Notes under the pieces: generated by a model
What the model was told of the DNA's origin: nothing
Databases searched by the model: none
Seen by the model: only the letters and a program-made list of their open reading frames with translations
Part shown: positions 29,843 to 37,844 of the stretch, piece after piece
Numbering within the stretch: the first letter of the stretch is position 1
Layout: every line of letters begins with the position of its first letter
NCBI RefSeq assembly: GCF_015142735.1
Contig: NZ_JACSPN010000003.1
Location: forward strand, 235,910-284,511
Source of the DNA: Oerskovia douganii
Lineage (GTDB): Bacteria > Actinomycetota > Actinomycetes > Actinomycetales > Cellulomonadaceae
Length of the DNA: 48,602 nt
Direction of reading: 5' to 3'
Translations under genes and position numbers: made by a program

Positions 29843-29947
29843 GACGAGACCGCGCCGCTCCCGCCCCACACGTCCGCACCACGACGGACGCCGGACCGCG
29901 CCGACCGCGCAGCCCCGGTGGCCACACCAGAAGGGTTTGACATCACC

Positions 29948-30844
29948 ATGAGCACCTCCCACGTCAGCGCCGAGATCGCGAGCCAGCCCCAGGTCTGGCG
30001 CGAGGCGGCCCGCCTCGCCGCCGAGAGCGCGGCGGTCCTCCCGCAGCCGGGCGAGCGCGTCGCGATCGTCGGTTGCGGAACGTCCTGGTTCATCGCCCAG
30101 GCCTACGCGGCCCGCCGCGAGGAGCTGGGCCAGGGGGTCACGGACGCGTTCGCGGGCAGCGAGTACCCGGTGGGCCGTGAGTACGACCGTGTCGTGGCGA
30201 TCACCCGTTCCGGGACGACCACCGAGATCCTGCACCTCCTCGAGGTGCTCGACGGCAGGCAGCGGACCCTGGCGATCGTCGGCGACCCGACCTCGCCCGG
30301 CGCGAGCGCGGCGGACGACGCGGTCGTGATGCCCTTCGCCGACGAGCAGTCCGTGGTCCAGACCCGGTTCGCGACGGCCGCGCTGACGCTCCTGCGCGCA
30401 GGCCTGGGCGACGACATCGAGTCTCTCGCGACCGCGGCGGAAGAGGTCGTGGGCTGGGAGGTCCCCGAGGCCGTGCTGGCCCGCACCCAGTTCACGTTCC
30501 TCGGTCGCGGCATGGCCGTAGGGCTCGCGAACGAGGCCGGGCTCAAGATGCGCGAGGCGTCTCTCGCGTGGGCGGAGTCGTACCCGGCCATGGACTACCG
30601 TCACGGGCCCATCAGCATCTCCGACGAGACCAGCGCCGTCCTCCTGCTCGGTGCCGAGGTCCCGGGGCTCGTCGAGGACATCGAGCGCACGGGGGCCCTC
30701 GTGGTCCGCTTCGACGAGGACGCACAGCTCACGCTCGTGCGCTGCCAGCTCCTGTCGGTCGCGAACGCCGAGCGCAAGGGCCTGGACCCCGACGCCCCGC
30801 GCCACCTGACGCGCTCGATCATCCTGGAGGACTCGGCATCATGA
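29948..30844 (+). CDS. SIS-domain sugar-phosphate isomerase/deaminase (AgaS-like)
   Basis: A 298-residue cytoplasmic protein with two SIS folds. Visible motifs are VGCGTSWFIAQA (phosphate-binding loop), TRSGTTTEILHLLE, and LGRGMAVGLANEAGLKMREAS with AMDYRHGP, as in the isomerase half of GlmS and in AgaS. The expected reaction is deamination and isomerisation of galactosamine-6-phosphate to tagatose-6-phosphate, given the kinase and aldolase downstream. Glucosamine-6-phosphate or a fructosamine phosphate are alternatives. The ATG at 29948 is preferred over an upstream GTG at 29918, with AGAAGGG eleven bases before. Stop overlaps the ROK gene (ATGA). Confidence 0.82.
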   Translation: MSTSHVSAEIASQPQVWREAARLAAESAAVLPQPGERVAIVGCGTSWFIAQAYAARREELGQGVTDAFAGSEYPVGREYDRVVAITRSGTTTEILHLLEVLDGRQRTLAIVGDPTSPGASAADDAVVMPFADEQSVVQTRFATAALTLLRAGLGDDIESLATAAEEVVGWEVPEAVLARTQFTFLGRGMAVGLANEAGLKMREASLAWAESYPAMDYRHGPISISDETSAVLLLGAEVPGLVEDIERTGALVVRFDEDAQLTLVRCQLLSVANAERKGLDPDAPRHLTRSIILEDSAS

Positions 30845-31890
30845 TGGTCGGGGAGGGGCAGCTCGCCGTGCCCGCCGTCCCGGGGCTCGGGCCGCCGTCC
30901 CACGCAGGGACGGCGACCGGGGCCCCGGGGGCGGGCCTGCGTCGGGCGGTGATCGCGCTCGACGTCGGCGGGACCGACATCAAGTCCGCGATCGTCACGC
31001 GTGGCAGCGACCCGGACGCGCTCGACGAGATCCTCGTCGAACGGGTCACGTCGACCCGCGCGGCCGACGGTCCCGGGGCCTCGGTCGCCGCGGTCCTGGC
31101 GGCGGTGGAGACGCTTCGCGCCGAGGTGCCCGCGGGCTACCAGGTCCTGGGTGTGGGCCTCGCGGTGCCGGGCACGGTCGACGAGTCGGCAGGCCTCGTG
31201 GTGAGCGCCGAGAACCTCGACTGGGTCGACCTGCCGCTGCGGAAGGTCGTCGCGGACGCGACGGGCCTGCCCGTGGGGTTCGGCCACGACGTGCGCGCAG
31301 GGGGCCTCGCCGAGGCCCGCCTGGGCGCGGGCCGTGGTGCGCCCGACCACGCCTACGTGTCGATCGGCACGGGCATCGCCGCGGCGGTCGTGCTCCACGG
31401 CCAGGTCTACGTGGGCGGTGGGTACGCAGGTGAGATCGGTCATGGCGGCACGCACGGCGGGGCGCCGTGCGCCTGCGGTGGCACAGGTTGCGCGGAGACG
31501 TTCGCGTCGGCCGCGGGCATCGCGCGCAGCTACCGGGAGCTCACGGGCGCGACGGCCGACGAGGTCCCCGGCTCGGCCGAGGTCCTGGCACGTGCCCACG
31601 CGGGCGACACCGTGGCTCGCCAGGTCTGGGACCGGGCGATCGACCGGCTCGGCGAGCTCGTCGCCGACATGGTCCGCCTCCTCGCACTGCCGGTCGTCGT
31701 GATCGGCGGCGGTCTGGTGCGAGCGGGCGAGGACCTCATGGTCCCGCTCGACGCCGCGGTGCGCTCCTACCTCACGATCCATCCCGCGCCCCGGCTCGTC
31801 CCGGCCACGCTCGGTTCGGCGGCCGGCACGTACGGGGCCTCGGTCCTCGCGTGGGACGCCGTGACCGCTGCTGCGCTGGAGGCGCTGTGA
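30841..31890 (+). CDS. ROK-family sugar kinase
   Basis: A 349-residue ROK protein without a DNA-binding domain, so a kinase rather than a repressor. It has the ATP motif LDVGGTDIKSAIV, a catalytic Asp in FGHDVRAGGLAEARLG, the EIGH motif (YAGEIGHGG), and the complete zinc motif CACGGTGCAE. It probably phosphorylates the imported sugar, for example galactosamine or N-acetylgalactosamine, at O6, since the transporter is ABC-type and does not phosphorylate. About 35 residues precede the kinase fold. Starts by ATGA overlap with the SIS gene and ends by GTGA overlap with the PfkB gene. Confidence 0.87.
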   Translation: MMVGEGQLAVPAVPGLGPPSHAGTATGAPGAGLRRAVIALDVGGTDIKSAIVTRGSDPDALDEILVERVTSTRAADGPGASVAAVLAAVETLRAEVPAGYQVLGVGLAVPGTVDESAGLVVSAENLDWVDLPLRKVVADATGLPVGFGHDVRAGGLAEARLGAGRGAPDHAYVSIGTGIAAAVVLHGQVYVGGGYAGEIGHGGTHGGAPCACGGTGCAETFASAAGIARSYRELTGATADEVPGSAEVLARAHAGDTVARQVWDRAIDRLGELVADMVRLLALPVVVIGGGLVRAGEDLMVPLDAAVRSYLTIHPAPRLVPATLGSAAGTYGASVLAWDAVTAAALEAL

Positions 31891-32867
31891 CGGCCGGCCG
31901 GCAGGTCCGGGTCCTGTGCCTCACGCCCAACCCCGCGTGGGACGTGACCTACGGTGTCGACCGTCTGGACCCGGGCGAGGCCCTGCGGGTCCGGTCCGTC
32001 ACGGCCCGTGCCGGCGGCAAGGGCGTCAACGTCGCGCGCGTCGTGCGCGCGCTGGGTGGCGGCTCGGTCGCGGTCGCCCCGGTGGGCGGCATCCTCGCAC
32101 CGGCCTTCGCGGCCGACCTCGAGGCCGCAGGCCAGCCCGCGACGCTCGTCCCGGTGACGGGTGCGCTGCGGCAGGCGGTCGCGGTCGTCCCGGAGCACCC
32201 CGGGCCCGACGACGGAGGTCACCCCACGGTCCTCAACGAACCGGGGGCCGTGCTCACCGAGGAGGAGTGGGGGGTGCTCGTCCGCACCGCGGTCGGCCTC
32301 GCGGCGGACCGCCCGGTCGTGACGATCTCCGGCTCGCTGCCTCCCGGTACGACGCAGGACCGGTTCACCAGTCTGGTGCGCGCGCTGCGCGAGGCCGGCT
32401 GCCCGGTCCACGTCGACGCGTCGGGCCCCGGGCTGCTCTGGGCTGCCCAGGCGGGCGCGGACCTCATCAAGCCCAACCGCGCCGAGCTCGCCGAGGCGAC
32501 CGGGACGGACGACCTGGCCCAGGGCGTGGCGGTGCTGCAGCGCCTGGGTGCGCACGACGTCGTCGTGACCGACGGCGAGAAGGGGCTCGCGGCGTTCGAG
32601 CCCGGGTCCACGGCGCCCGTGGCGCGGGCCCGGCTCGACGCCCCCGTGCACGGCAACCCGACGGGTGCCGGTGACGCGGCCATGGCGGCGCTCGCGGTGA
32701 GCGTCGGCAGGCCCTGGGCCGAGCGCCTGGCGCTGACCGTCGCCACGTCGGCCGCAGCGGTGCTGCAGCCCGTCGCGGGCCAGGTCGACCCCGAGGACGT
32801 GCGGAGGCTCGCCGACCGCGTCCTGACCGAGACCGTGAACGACATCCCGAGAACCACGGAGGACTGA
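31887..32867 (+). CDS. PfkB-family sugar-phosphate kinase (tagatose-6-P / fructose-1-P kinase type)
   Basis: A 326-residue ribokinase-fold enzyme. The N-terminus LTPNPAWDVTYGVD with ARAGGKGVNVARV is typical of the 1-phosphofructokinase/LacC branch; IKPNRAELAEATG and the catalytic GNPTGAGDA (anion hole and base) are intact. In this operon the likely reaction is tagatose-6-phosphate to tagatose-1,6-bisphosphate. Fructose-1-phosphate kinase activity cannot be excluded. GTG start overlaps the ROK stop; the next ATG abuts its stop codon. Confidence 0.87.
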   Translation: MTAGRQVRVLCLTPNPAWDVTYGVDRLDPGEALRVRSVTARAGGKGVNVARVVRALGGGSVAVAPVGGILAPAFAADLEAAGQPATLVPVTGALRQAVAVVPEHPGPDDGGHPTVLNEPGAVLTEEEWGVLVRTAVGLAADRPVVTISGSLPPGTTQDRFTSLVRALREAGCPVHVDASGPGLLWAAQAGADLIKPNRAELAEATGTDDLAQGVAVLQRLGAHDVVVTDGEKGLAAFEPGSTAPVARARLDAPVHGNPTGAGDAAMAALAVSVGRPWAERLALTVATSAAAVLQPVAGQVDPEDVRRLADRVLTETVNDIPRTTED

Positions 32868-33704
32868 ATGCCGCTCGTCACCGCCAGCCAGCTGATCGAC
32901 GGAGCCCGCGCCGGGCGCCGGGGGGTCGGCGCGTTCAACGTGATCCAGGTCGAGCACGCCGAGGCCTTCGTAGCCGCGGCCGCACGCGCCGGCACGGGCG
33001 TCGTCCTGCAGATCAGCCAGAACGCCGCGAAGTACCACGGCGGGCTCGAGCCGATCGCCCTCGCGACGCTCGCGATCGCCCGTGCGTCGAGCGCACCCGT
33101 CGTGGTCCACCTGGACCACGCCGAGGACCGCGCCCTCGTGAGCGAGGCCGTCGAGCTGGGCATGAGCTCGGTCATGTACGACGGGTCCGCGCTCGACTAC
33201 GAGGCCAACGTCGAGGCGACAGCCGACGTGGTGCGCGAGGCCCATGCCCGGGGGGTCTTCGTCGAGGCCGAGCTCGGCAAGGTCGGCGGCAAGGACGGCG
33301 TGCACGCCCCGGGAGTGCGCACCGACCCGGCCGAGGCCGTGGCGTTCGTCGCGGCGACCGGCGTGGACGCGCTCGCGGTCGCGGTCGGCTCGTCGCACGC
33401 CATGACCGACCGCACGGCCTCTCTCGACTTCGAGCGGATCGCCGAGCTGCGGGCGCTCGTGCCCGTGCCGCTCGTGCTGCACGGGTCCTCCGGCGTCGCC
33501 GACGCCGACCTCACGCGGGCCGTCGAGGAGGGGATGACCAAGATCAACATCTCGACCCACCTCAACAACACCCTGACGCGGGCGCTGCGCTCCTACCTGG
33601 ACCAGAACCCGGCCGTCGTCGACCCGCGCAAGTACCTCGGTGCGGGCCGTGATGCGATGCGCGACGAGGTCGTGCGCCTGCTGGGTGTGCTGAACGCGGC
33701 CTGA
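32868..33704 (+). CDS. Class II ketose-bisphosphate aldolase (GatY/KbaY-like)
   Basis: A 278-residue zinc aldolase, close to the usual 284 of tagatose-bisphosphate aldolases. Metal and catalytic residues are seen in VVHLDHAED (Asp and His), VEAELGKVGG (Glu), VGSSHAM (His) and VLHGSSGV (His), with KINISTHL for phosphate binding. Predicted reaction: tagatose-1,6-bisphosphate to dihydroxyacetone phosphate and glyceraldehyde-3-phosphate. Fructose-bisphosphate is the alternative substrate. GGAGG in the end of the previous gene serves as ribosome-binding site. Last gene of the operon, followed by a strong terminator. Confidence 0.9.
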   Translation: MPLVTASQLIDGARAGRRGVGAFNVIQVEHAEAFVAAAARAGTGVVLQISQNAAKYHGGLEPIALATLAIARASSAPVVVHLDHAEDRALVSEAVELGMSSVMYDGSALDYEANVEATADVVREAHARGVFVEAELGKVGGKDGVHAPGVRTDPAEAVAFVAATGVDALAVAVGSSHAMTDRTASLDFERIAELRALVPVPLVLHGSSGVADADLTRAVEEGMTKINISTHLNNTLTRALRSYLDQNPAVVDPRKYLGAGRDAMRDEVVRLLGVLNAA

Positions 33705-33732
33705 CGGGTCCTCCCGGGAGGCCGAGGAGCGT

Positions 33733-33768
33733 CGTCGGGGGAGAGGGTGCCGGCTCTCTCCCCCGACG
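33733..33768 (+). terminator. Terminator of the amino-sugar operon
   Basis: A perfect 13-bp stem (33733-33745 with 33756-33768) and a 10-nt loop, 28 bases after the aldolase stop. Confidence 0.8.
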
Positions 33769-33839
33769 CGGTCCCTCGCGGCGATACCCCCTGAGTGAAC
33801 GCCCTCGCCTCATGCCGACTTGTACGGGAGACTGGGCAG

Positions 33840-34676
33840 ATGAGCATGACTCGTCCCAATTCCGCGCCCAAGGTCCCGACGCCGCCGAGCGGGGAGCAGG
33901 TCGCGTCCTACGCGACCTACCTCGAGGCGCAGAAGGCCGTCGACTACCTCTCCGACAACAAGTTCCCCGTCGAGTTCGTGACCATCGTCGGCACCGACCT
34001 GCGCATGGTCGAGCGCGTCATGGGCCGTCTCACGTACGGCCGGGTGGCGCTCGCGGGCCTGGCGTCCGGGGCGTGGTTCGGCCTGTTCGTGGGTCTGCTG
34101 CTGTACATGTTCGACGGCAGCGGCGGCCTGATGGTCGCCGCGATCGGCCTGGGCGCGGGCTTCGGCCTGCTGTTCTCGGTCCTGTCGTACTCGCTCACGG
34201 GGGGCAAGCGCGACTTCACGTCGTCGAGCCAGATCGTCGCGTCGTCGTACTCGATCCTGTGCCACCCGGAGCAGGCGGGCGACGCTCGCCGCCTGCTGTC
34301 CCAGATGCCCGACGGCGCCGCCGCCCTCGCCCGCCAGGTCCCGCCGGTCGCGGGGCAGGGCGGGCAGTCCGCCCAGCCCGGTCAGTGGGCTCAGCCCGGC
34401 CAGTCGTGGGGGGCCCCGCCCCAGGCGCCCGCAGCTCCCGCGCCGCAGCCGCCCACCGACGCACCGGTCCGGCCCGCCCCTCCGGCCCGGACGCCCGACC
34501 CGCGCTGGACCACCCCGTCGGGTCAGCCGCGCTACGGCGCGATGCGCAGCGACGTGACGCCTCCGGCGCAGCCGCCCGCCGACGCAGCTCCGGCCGACGG
34601 GCAGACCGCCCCGACGACCGACACCCCGGGTGCGGCCGACGGCGCGACGGACGAGACGTCGTCGGGCACGCGCTAG
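33840..34676 (+). CDS. General-stress-protein-17M-like membrane protein
   Basis: A 278-residue protein. Residues about 15-60 match the small general-stress domain (VASYATYLEAQKAVDYLSDNKFPVEFVTIVGTDLRMVERV). Two helices follow (VALAGLASGAWFGLFVGLLLYMF and LMVAAIGLGAGFGLLFSVLSY), then a second short soluble segment and a disordered Pro/Ala/Gln-rich tail of about 110 residues. Function is unknown; homologues are common in actinobacteria and stress-linked in Bacillus. The ATG at 33840 has GGGAG nine bases upstream; an in-frame ATG at 33846 is possible. Confidence 0.82.
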   Translation: MSMTRPNSAPKVPTPPSGEQVASYATYLEAQKAVDYLSDNKFPVEFVTIVGTDLRMVERVMGRLTYGRVALAGLASGAWFGLFVGLLLYMFDGSGGLMVAAIGLGAGFGLLFSVLSYSLTGGKRDFTSSSQIVASSYSILCHPEQAGDARRLLSQMPDGAAALARQVPPVAGQGGQSAQPGQWAQPGQSWGAPPQAPAAPAPQPPTDAPVRPAPPARTPDPRWTTPSGQPRYGAMRSDVTPPAQPPADAAPADGQTAPTTDTPGAADGATDETSSGTR

Positions 34677-34735
34677 GTCCTTGCCGCCCGCCGTGCGGGC
34701 GCGGTCAGGAGGTGGTCGGGACGGATCCCGGCCAT

Positions 34736-34767
34736 CTTCCGCGCGTTGGGCGGGCGCGCCGCGGAAG
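34736..34767. terminator. Possible bidirectional hairpin between convergent genes
   Basis: CTTCCGCG and CGCGGAAG form an 8-bp stem with a 16-nt loop in the 111-bp gap between the stress-type gene and the TetR gene. Confidence 0.4.
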
Positions 34768-34787
34768 GTCGCGTCCGGCCCGACGCC

Positions 34788-35783
34788 TCACTGCCGCGCG
34801 GCCCGCTCCGCGGCGGCCTTGGCCGCCTCCCGCTCGCGCTTGCGCGCCTCCTTGAGGCGCTTCTCGGCCTCGCGCACGGCCTTCTCGGCCTCGCGGCGGG
34901 CCCTGGACGCCTCCTTGACCTTGGCGTCGCGCGCGTAGAGCTCGGCGGCCTCGCGCTCCTCGTGCGGGGGGAGCGGCGACTCGGCGCGCTCGGCGGGCGA
35001 GCGCTCGACGTACACCCCGATCCCGTCGAGGACCCGTTCGAGGCCGAACACGACGTCGTCCACGCCGTCGTCGTCGCTCAGGTACGCGCCCGAGGCGACC
35101 ACGGGGTGCAGGTACGGGAACCGTTCGGGTGTCACGAGCTCGGAGAAGACCTCGGCGTACGCTGCCCCGCTCACGTCGCGTCCGCCGGGGTCCTGCCGGG
35201 CTCCGCGCAGCTCGCGCTGGATCCGGGCGGCACTCTGCGCGTAGCTCGTGACGAGCATGATCATCGCGAGCTTGTCGGCGTCGGACAGCGAGGTGTCGTG
35301 CAGCGCGCGCAGGCCCAGGTCGACGAAGCGCAGGTTGTTGGGCGTGAGCGGGACGCCCTGGACCGCGACGTCGAGGAACCACGGGTGTGCCTCGTAGACC
35401 GCGAGGGACGCGAGCGCGAACTCGCGCAGGCCGCGCCGCCACGTAGGCCCGTCGCCCGCGGGGATCCGCCCCTCCATGACCGCGGTGAGCTCGGGGTGCG
35501 CCCCTGAGGGAAGGTCGACGTCCATCGCCTGCTCCTGCATGAGGAGGAGGAGGTCGTCCTTGCTCGTGACGTAGCGGTACAGCGACATGGTCGTGTACCC
35601 CAGCGCTGCCGCGAGCTTGCTCATCGACAGCGCGCCGAGCCCCTCGGCGTCGGCGATCTCGATGGCCTGCTCGACGATCCGCTCGATGCTCAGCTCGCGG
35701 CGCGGGCCGCGCTGCGGGTTCTCGGCCACGCCCCACGCCAGGGCGATGGCGTGGGGCAGGCCGGGATCGGTGGTGTCCGTCAT
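34788..35783 (-). CDS. TetR-family regulator with C-terminal charged coiled coil
   Basis: A 331-residue regulator. The DNA-binding domain spans about residues 33-80 (IVEQAIEIADAEGLGALSMSKLAAALGYTTMSLYRYVTSKDDLLLLM), followed by a TetR_C-type ligand domain to about residue 250. The last 70 residues are almost pure Lys/Arg/Glu/Ala (EREAAELYARDAKVKEASRA and onward), an unusual predicted coiled coil that makes the protein about 100 residues longer than typical. The ATG at 35783 has GATGAT six bases upstream and no ribosome-binding site. It lies 75 bp past the ABC-2 exporter genes, whose promoter has repeated palindromic sites, so it probably controls them. Confidence 0.87.
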   Translation of the reverse strand: MTDTTDPGLPHAIALAWGVAENPQRGPRRELSIERIVEQAIEIADAEGLGALSMSKLAAALGYTTMSLYRYVTSKDDLLLLMQEQAMDVDLPSGAHPELTAVMEGRIPAGDGPTWRRGLREFALASLAVYEAHPWFLDVAVQGVPLTPNNLRFVDLGLRALHDTSLSDADKLAMIMLVTSYAQSAARIQRELRGARQDPGGRDVSGAAYAEVFSELVTPERFPYLHPVVASGAYLSDDDGVDDVVFGLERVLDGIGVYVERSPAERAESPLPPHEEREAAELYARDAKVKEASRARREAEKAVREAEKRLKEARKREREAAKAAAERAARQ

Positions 35784-35789
35784 GGGTAC

Positions 35790-35795
35790 ATCATC
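35790..35795 (-). promoter_or_regulatory. -10 element of the TetR gene (leaderless)
   Basis: GATGAT on the minus strand ends six bases before the ATG at 35783; GTACCC lies between. Confidence 0.4.
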
Positions 35796-35858
35796 GCTGG
35801 TCCGGTCGGGACCGCCTGTCCGGCGCGGGAACGGCGCGGGCGGCACGGGGCGATCACC

Positions 35859-36695
35859 TCAGTGCGCCGTCCGACGTCGGTAGAGGATCGACGCCGCGAC
35901 GCACGAGGCCACGAACATGCCGACGAGCCACGCGAGCGCCGGCACGAGCTGTCCCGCGGTCGACGTCCCCGAGAGCAGCGCACGCAACGTCTCGATGACG
36001 GGCGTGAACGGCTGGTGCGTCGCGAAGCCGAGAAGCCAAGTCGGCATGGTCTCGACCGGCACGAACCCGCTCGACAGGTAGGGCACGAACAGGAAGAACA
36101 TGTTGAAGCTCGCCGCGGCGTCGACGCTCAGGACCAGGCCCGCGAGGCAGCTCAGCCACGTGAACGCGAGGACCATGAGGGCGAGGTAGCCCGCGACGCC
36201 CACCCACCCGCCGAGGTCGGCCCCCGGGCTGAAGCCGAGCGCGACGGCCACGAGCAGGACGAGAGCGGCCGAGACGAGGTTGCGGACCGTGCTGGCCAGG
36301 ACGTGGGCCCACAGGACCGACGGTCCGAAGATGGGCAGGGTCTTGAAGCGGTTGATCGTGCCGCTCGTCATGTCCTGGGCCACCGAGAGCGCCGCGGTCG
36401 CCGACCCGAACCCCAGGCACAGGACCAGGATCCCGGGCACGACGTAGTCGACGTAGCTCCCGTCGTCCTCGATCGCGCCACCGAACACGATGACGAACAC
36501 GAGCATGATGAGGACGGGCAGCATGAGGGCCGTGACGAGACCGTCGACGCTGCGCAGCGTGCGACGCAGCTCGCGGCCCGTCATGGCCGAGACGTCGCGC
36601 AGCGCGGTCGCGGGGGACCGGCGGACGCGCGCCGGGGTCGTGCGCGAGGCGCGGCTCGGTGCGGGGCGCCGCGTGGTCGGTGCTGTGGCGCTCAT
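35859..36695 (-). CDS. ABC-2 type transporter permease (DrrB-like)
   Basis: A 278-residue membrane subunit with a basic N-terminus and six predicted helices (LVTALMLPVLIMLVFVIVFGG first). The blocks DGSYVDYVVPGILVL, AQDMTSGTINRFKTLPI and FVPYLSSGFVPVETMPTWL followed by HQPFTPVIETLRALL are characteristic of daunorubicin-type exporters. Starts by 4-nt overlap with the ATPase gene. Drug or lipid export is likely; substrate unknown. Confidence 0.92.
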   Translation of the reverse strand: MSATAPTTRRPAPSRASRTTPARVRRSPATALRDVSAMTGRELRRTLRSVDGLVTALMLPVLIMLVFVIVFGGAIEDDGSYVDYVVPGILVLCLGFGSATAALSVAQDMTSGTINRFKTLPIFGPSVLWAHVLASTVRNLVSAALVLLVAVALGFSPGADLGGWVGVAGYLALMVLAFTWLSCLAGLVLSVDAAASFNMFFLFVPYLSSGFVPVETMPTWLLGFATHQPFTPVIETLRALLSGTSTAGQLVPALAWLVGMFVASCVAASILYRRRTAH

Positions 36696-37717
36696 CGCAG
36701 GCCTGCCTTCGTCGTCGCGGGGGAGGCCGCGGGCTGGGTGGGGGCGGACGGGGTGGTCGGGGTGCTCCGGCGCGGCCCGGCGGTTCGCGCGGTGCGCGAT
36801 CCCGTGAGGGCGAGGAAGACGTCGTCGAGCGAGGGCTTGACCACGGACACGCCCGTGACGGGGATGCCCTGCTCGTCCGCACGTGCCAGGACGTCCCGGA
36901 CCGTGCGGAGCGGCTCCGTCGTCGGGATCGTCGCCGCGAGGTCCTTCTCGTCGATCCCGGAGATCTCCAGCCCGATCTTCTGGACGGACGCGAGCGCGTG
37001 GGAGTCCTCGACGTCGACCCGCACGTGCTGGCCGGGGACGAGGGCCTTGAGCTCGCTCGCGGTCCCGCGCGCGACGACGCGTCCGCCGTCGAGCACCGCG
37101 ATGGTGTCGGCGAGCCGGTCCGCCTCCTCGAGGTACTGCGTCGTGAGCAGGACCGTGATGCCGTCGGCCGCGAGCTCGCGGACCACGTCCCAGAGCTCGG
37201 AGCGCGACTGCGGGTCGAGGCCCGTGGTCGGCTCGTCGAGGATGAGGACCTGCGGGTTCGCGACCAGGCTGATCGCGAGGTCGACGCGGCGTCGCATGCC
37301 GCCCGAGTAGGTCTCGACGCGTCGCCGGGCGGCGTCGGTCAGGTCGAAGCGGTCGAGGAGCGCGGCCGTGCGGGCCTTGACGGTCGAGCGGGGCAGGTGC
37401 GCGAGCGTGGCCATCATCGCGAGGTTCTCCTCGCCCGTCTGGAACTCGTCGACCGAGGCGTACTGACCCGTGAGCGCGATGACCTCGCGGACCCGGGCGG
37501 CCTGGCGGACGACGTCGTGCCCCGCGATGGTCACGGTCCCGGCGTCGGGCCGGACGAGGGTCGTGAGGACGTTGACGGCGGTCGTCTTGCCCGCGCCGTT
37601 GGGTCCGAGGAGCGCGAAGATCTCGCCTCGTCGGACGGACAGGTCCACGCCCCGCAGGACGGCGTGGTCTCCGTAGGACCTGGTGAGCCCCCGGACGTCG
37701 ATCATCGGGTCGGACAT
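36692..37717 (-). CDS. ABC transporter ATPase (DrrA-like)
   Basis: A 341-residue ATPase with Walker A GPNGAGKTT, signature YSGGMRRRVDLAISLV, Walker B VLILDEPTTGLD and H-loop residue region LLTTQYLEEADRL. The C-terminal DrrA-type extension (about 225-310) is present and ends with KPSLDDVFLALTG, followed by a Pro/Thr-rich tail. Start at 37717 with GGAGG six bases upstream; the longer frame to 37816 would translate the operator. Forms an exporter with the ABC-2 permease and is probably repressed by the TetR protein. Confidence 0.93.
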   Translation of the reverse strand: MSDPMIDVRGLTRSYGDHAVLRGVDLSVRRGEIFALLGPNGAGKTTAVNVLTTLVRPDAGTVTIAGHDVVRQAARVREVIALTGQYASVDEFQTGEENLAMMATLAHLPRSTVKARTAALLDRFDLTDAARRRVETYSGGMRRRVDLAISLVANPQVLILDEPTTGLDPQSRSELWDVVRELAADGITVLLTTQYLEEADRLADTIAVLDGGRVVARGTASELKALVPGQHVRVDVEDSHALASVQKIGLEISGIDEKDLAATIPTTEPLRTVRDVLARADEQGIPVTGVSVVKPSLDDVFLALTGSRTARTAGPRRSTPTTPSAPTQPAASPATTKAGLR

Positions 37718-37740
37718 CGCTACCTCCGTGTGCGTCGCAG

Positions 37741-37783
37741 ACTGTGTGTATCTCCTACACTGTGTAGACCATACGCACTGTGT
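37741..37783. repeat. Three 18-bp-spaced ACTGTGT direct repeats
   Basis: ACTGTGT begins at 37741, 37759 and 37777, exactly 18 bp apart, through the promoter and leader of the drrAB-like pair. The middle copy is part of a 13-bp palindrome. Confidence 0.75.
37755..37767. promoter_or_regulatory. Palindromic TetR-type operator
   Basis: CTACAC-T-GTGTAG is a perfect 13-bp palindrome placed directly downstream of the -10, at the start of transcription, where a bound repressor would block RNA polymerase. Confidence 0.65.
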
Positions 37784-37796
37784 GTGACGTACACAA
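37768..37796 (-). promoter_or_regulatory. Promoter of the DrrAB-like exporter
   Basis: On the minus strand TTGTGT (37796-37791), a 17-bp spacer, then TATGGT (37773-37768). The leader is about 45 nt. Confidence 0.6.
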
Positions 37797-37832
37797 GAGG
37801 GAAATCCCGTGACCACGGCCGCAGCCGCTGGC

Positions 37833-37838
37833 TAGCGT
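37833..37838 (+). promoter_or_regulatory. -10 element of the methyltransferase gene (leaderless)
   Basis: TAGCGT ends six bases before the ATG at 37845. GTGACC 18 bp upstream is a fair -35. Confidence 0.5.
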
Positions 37839-37844
37839 GACCAC

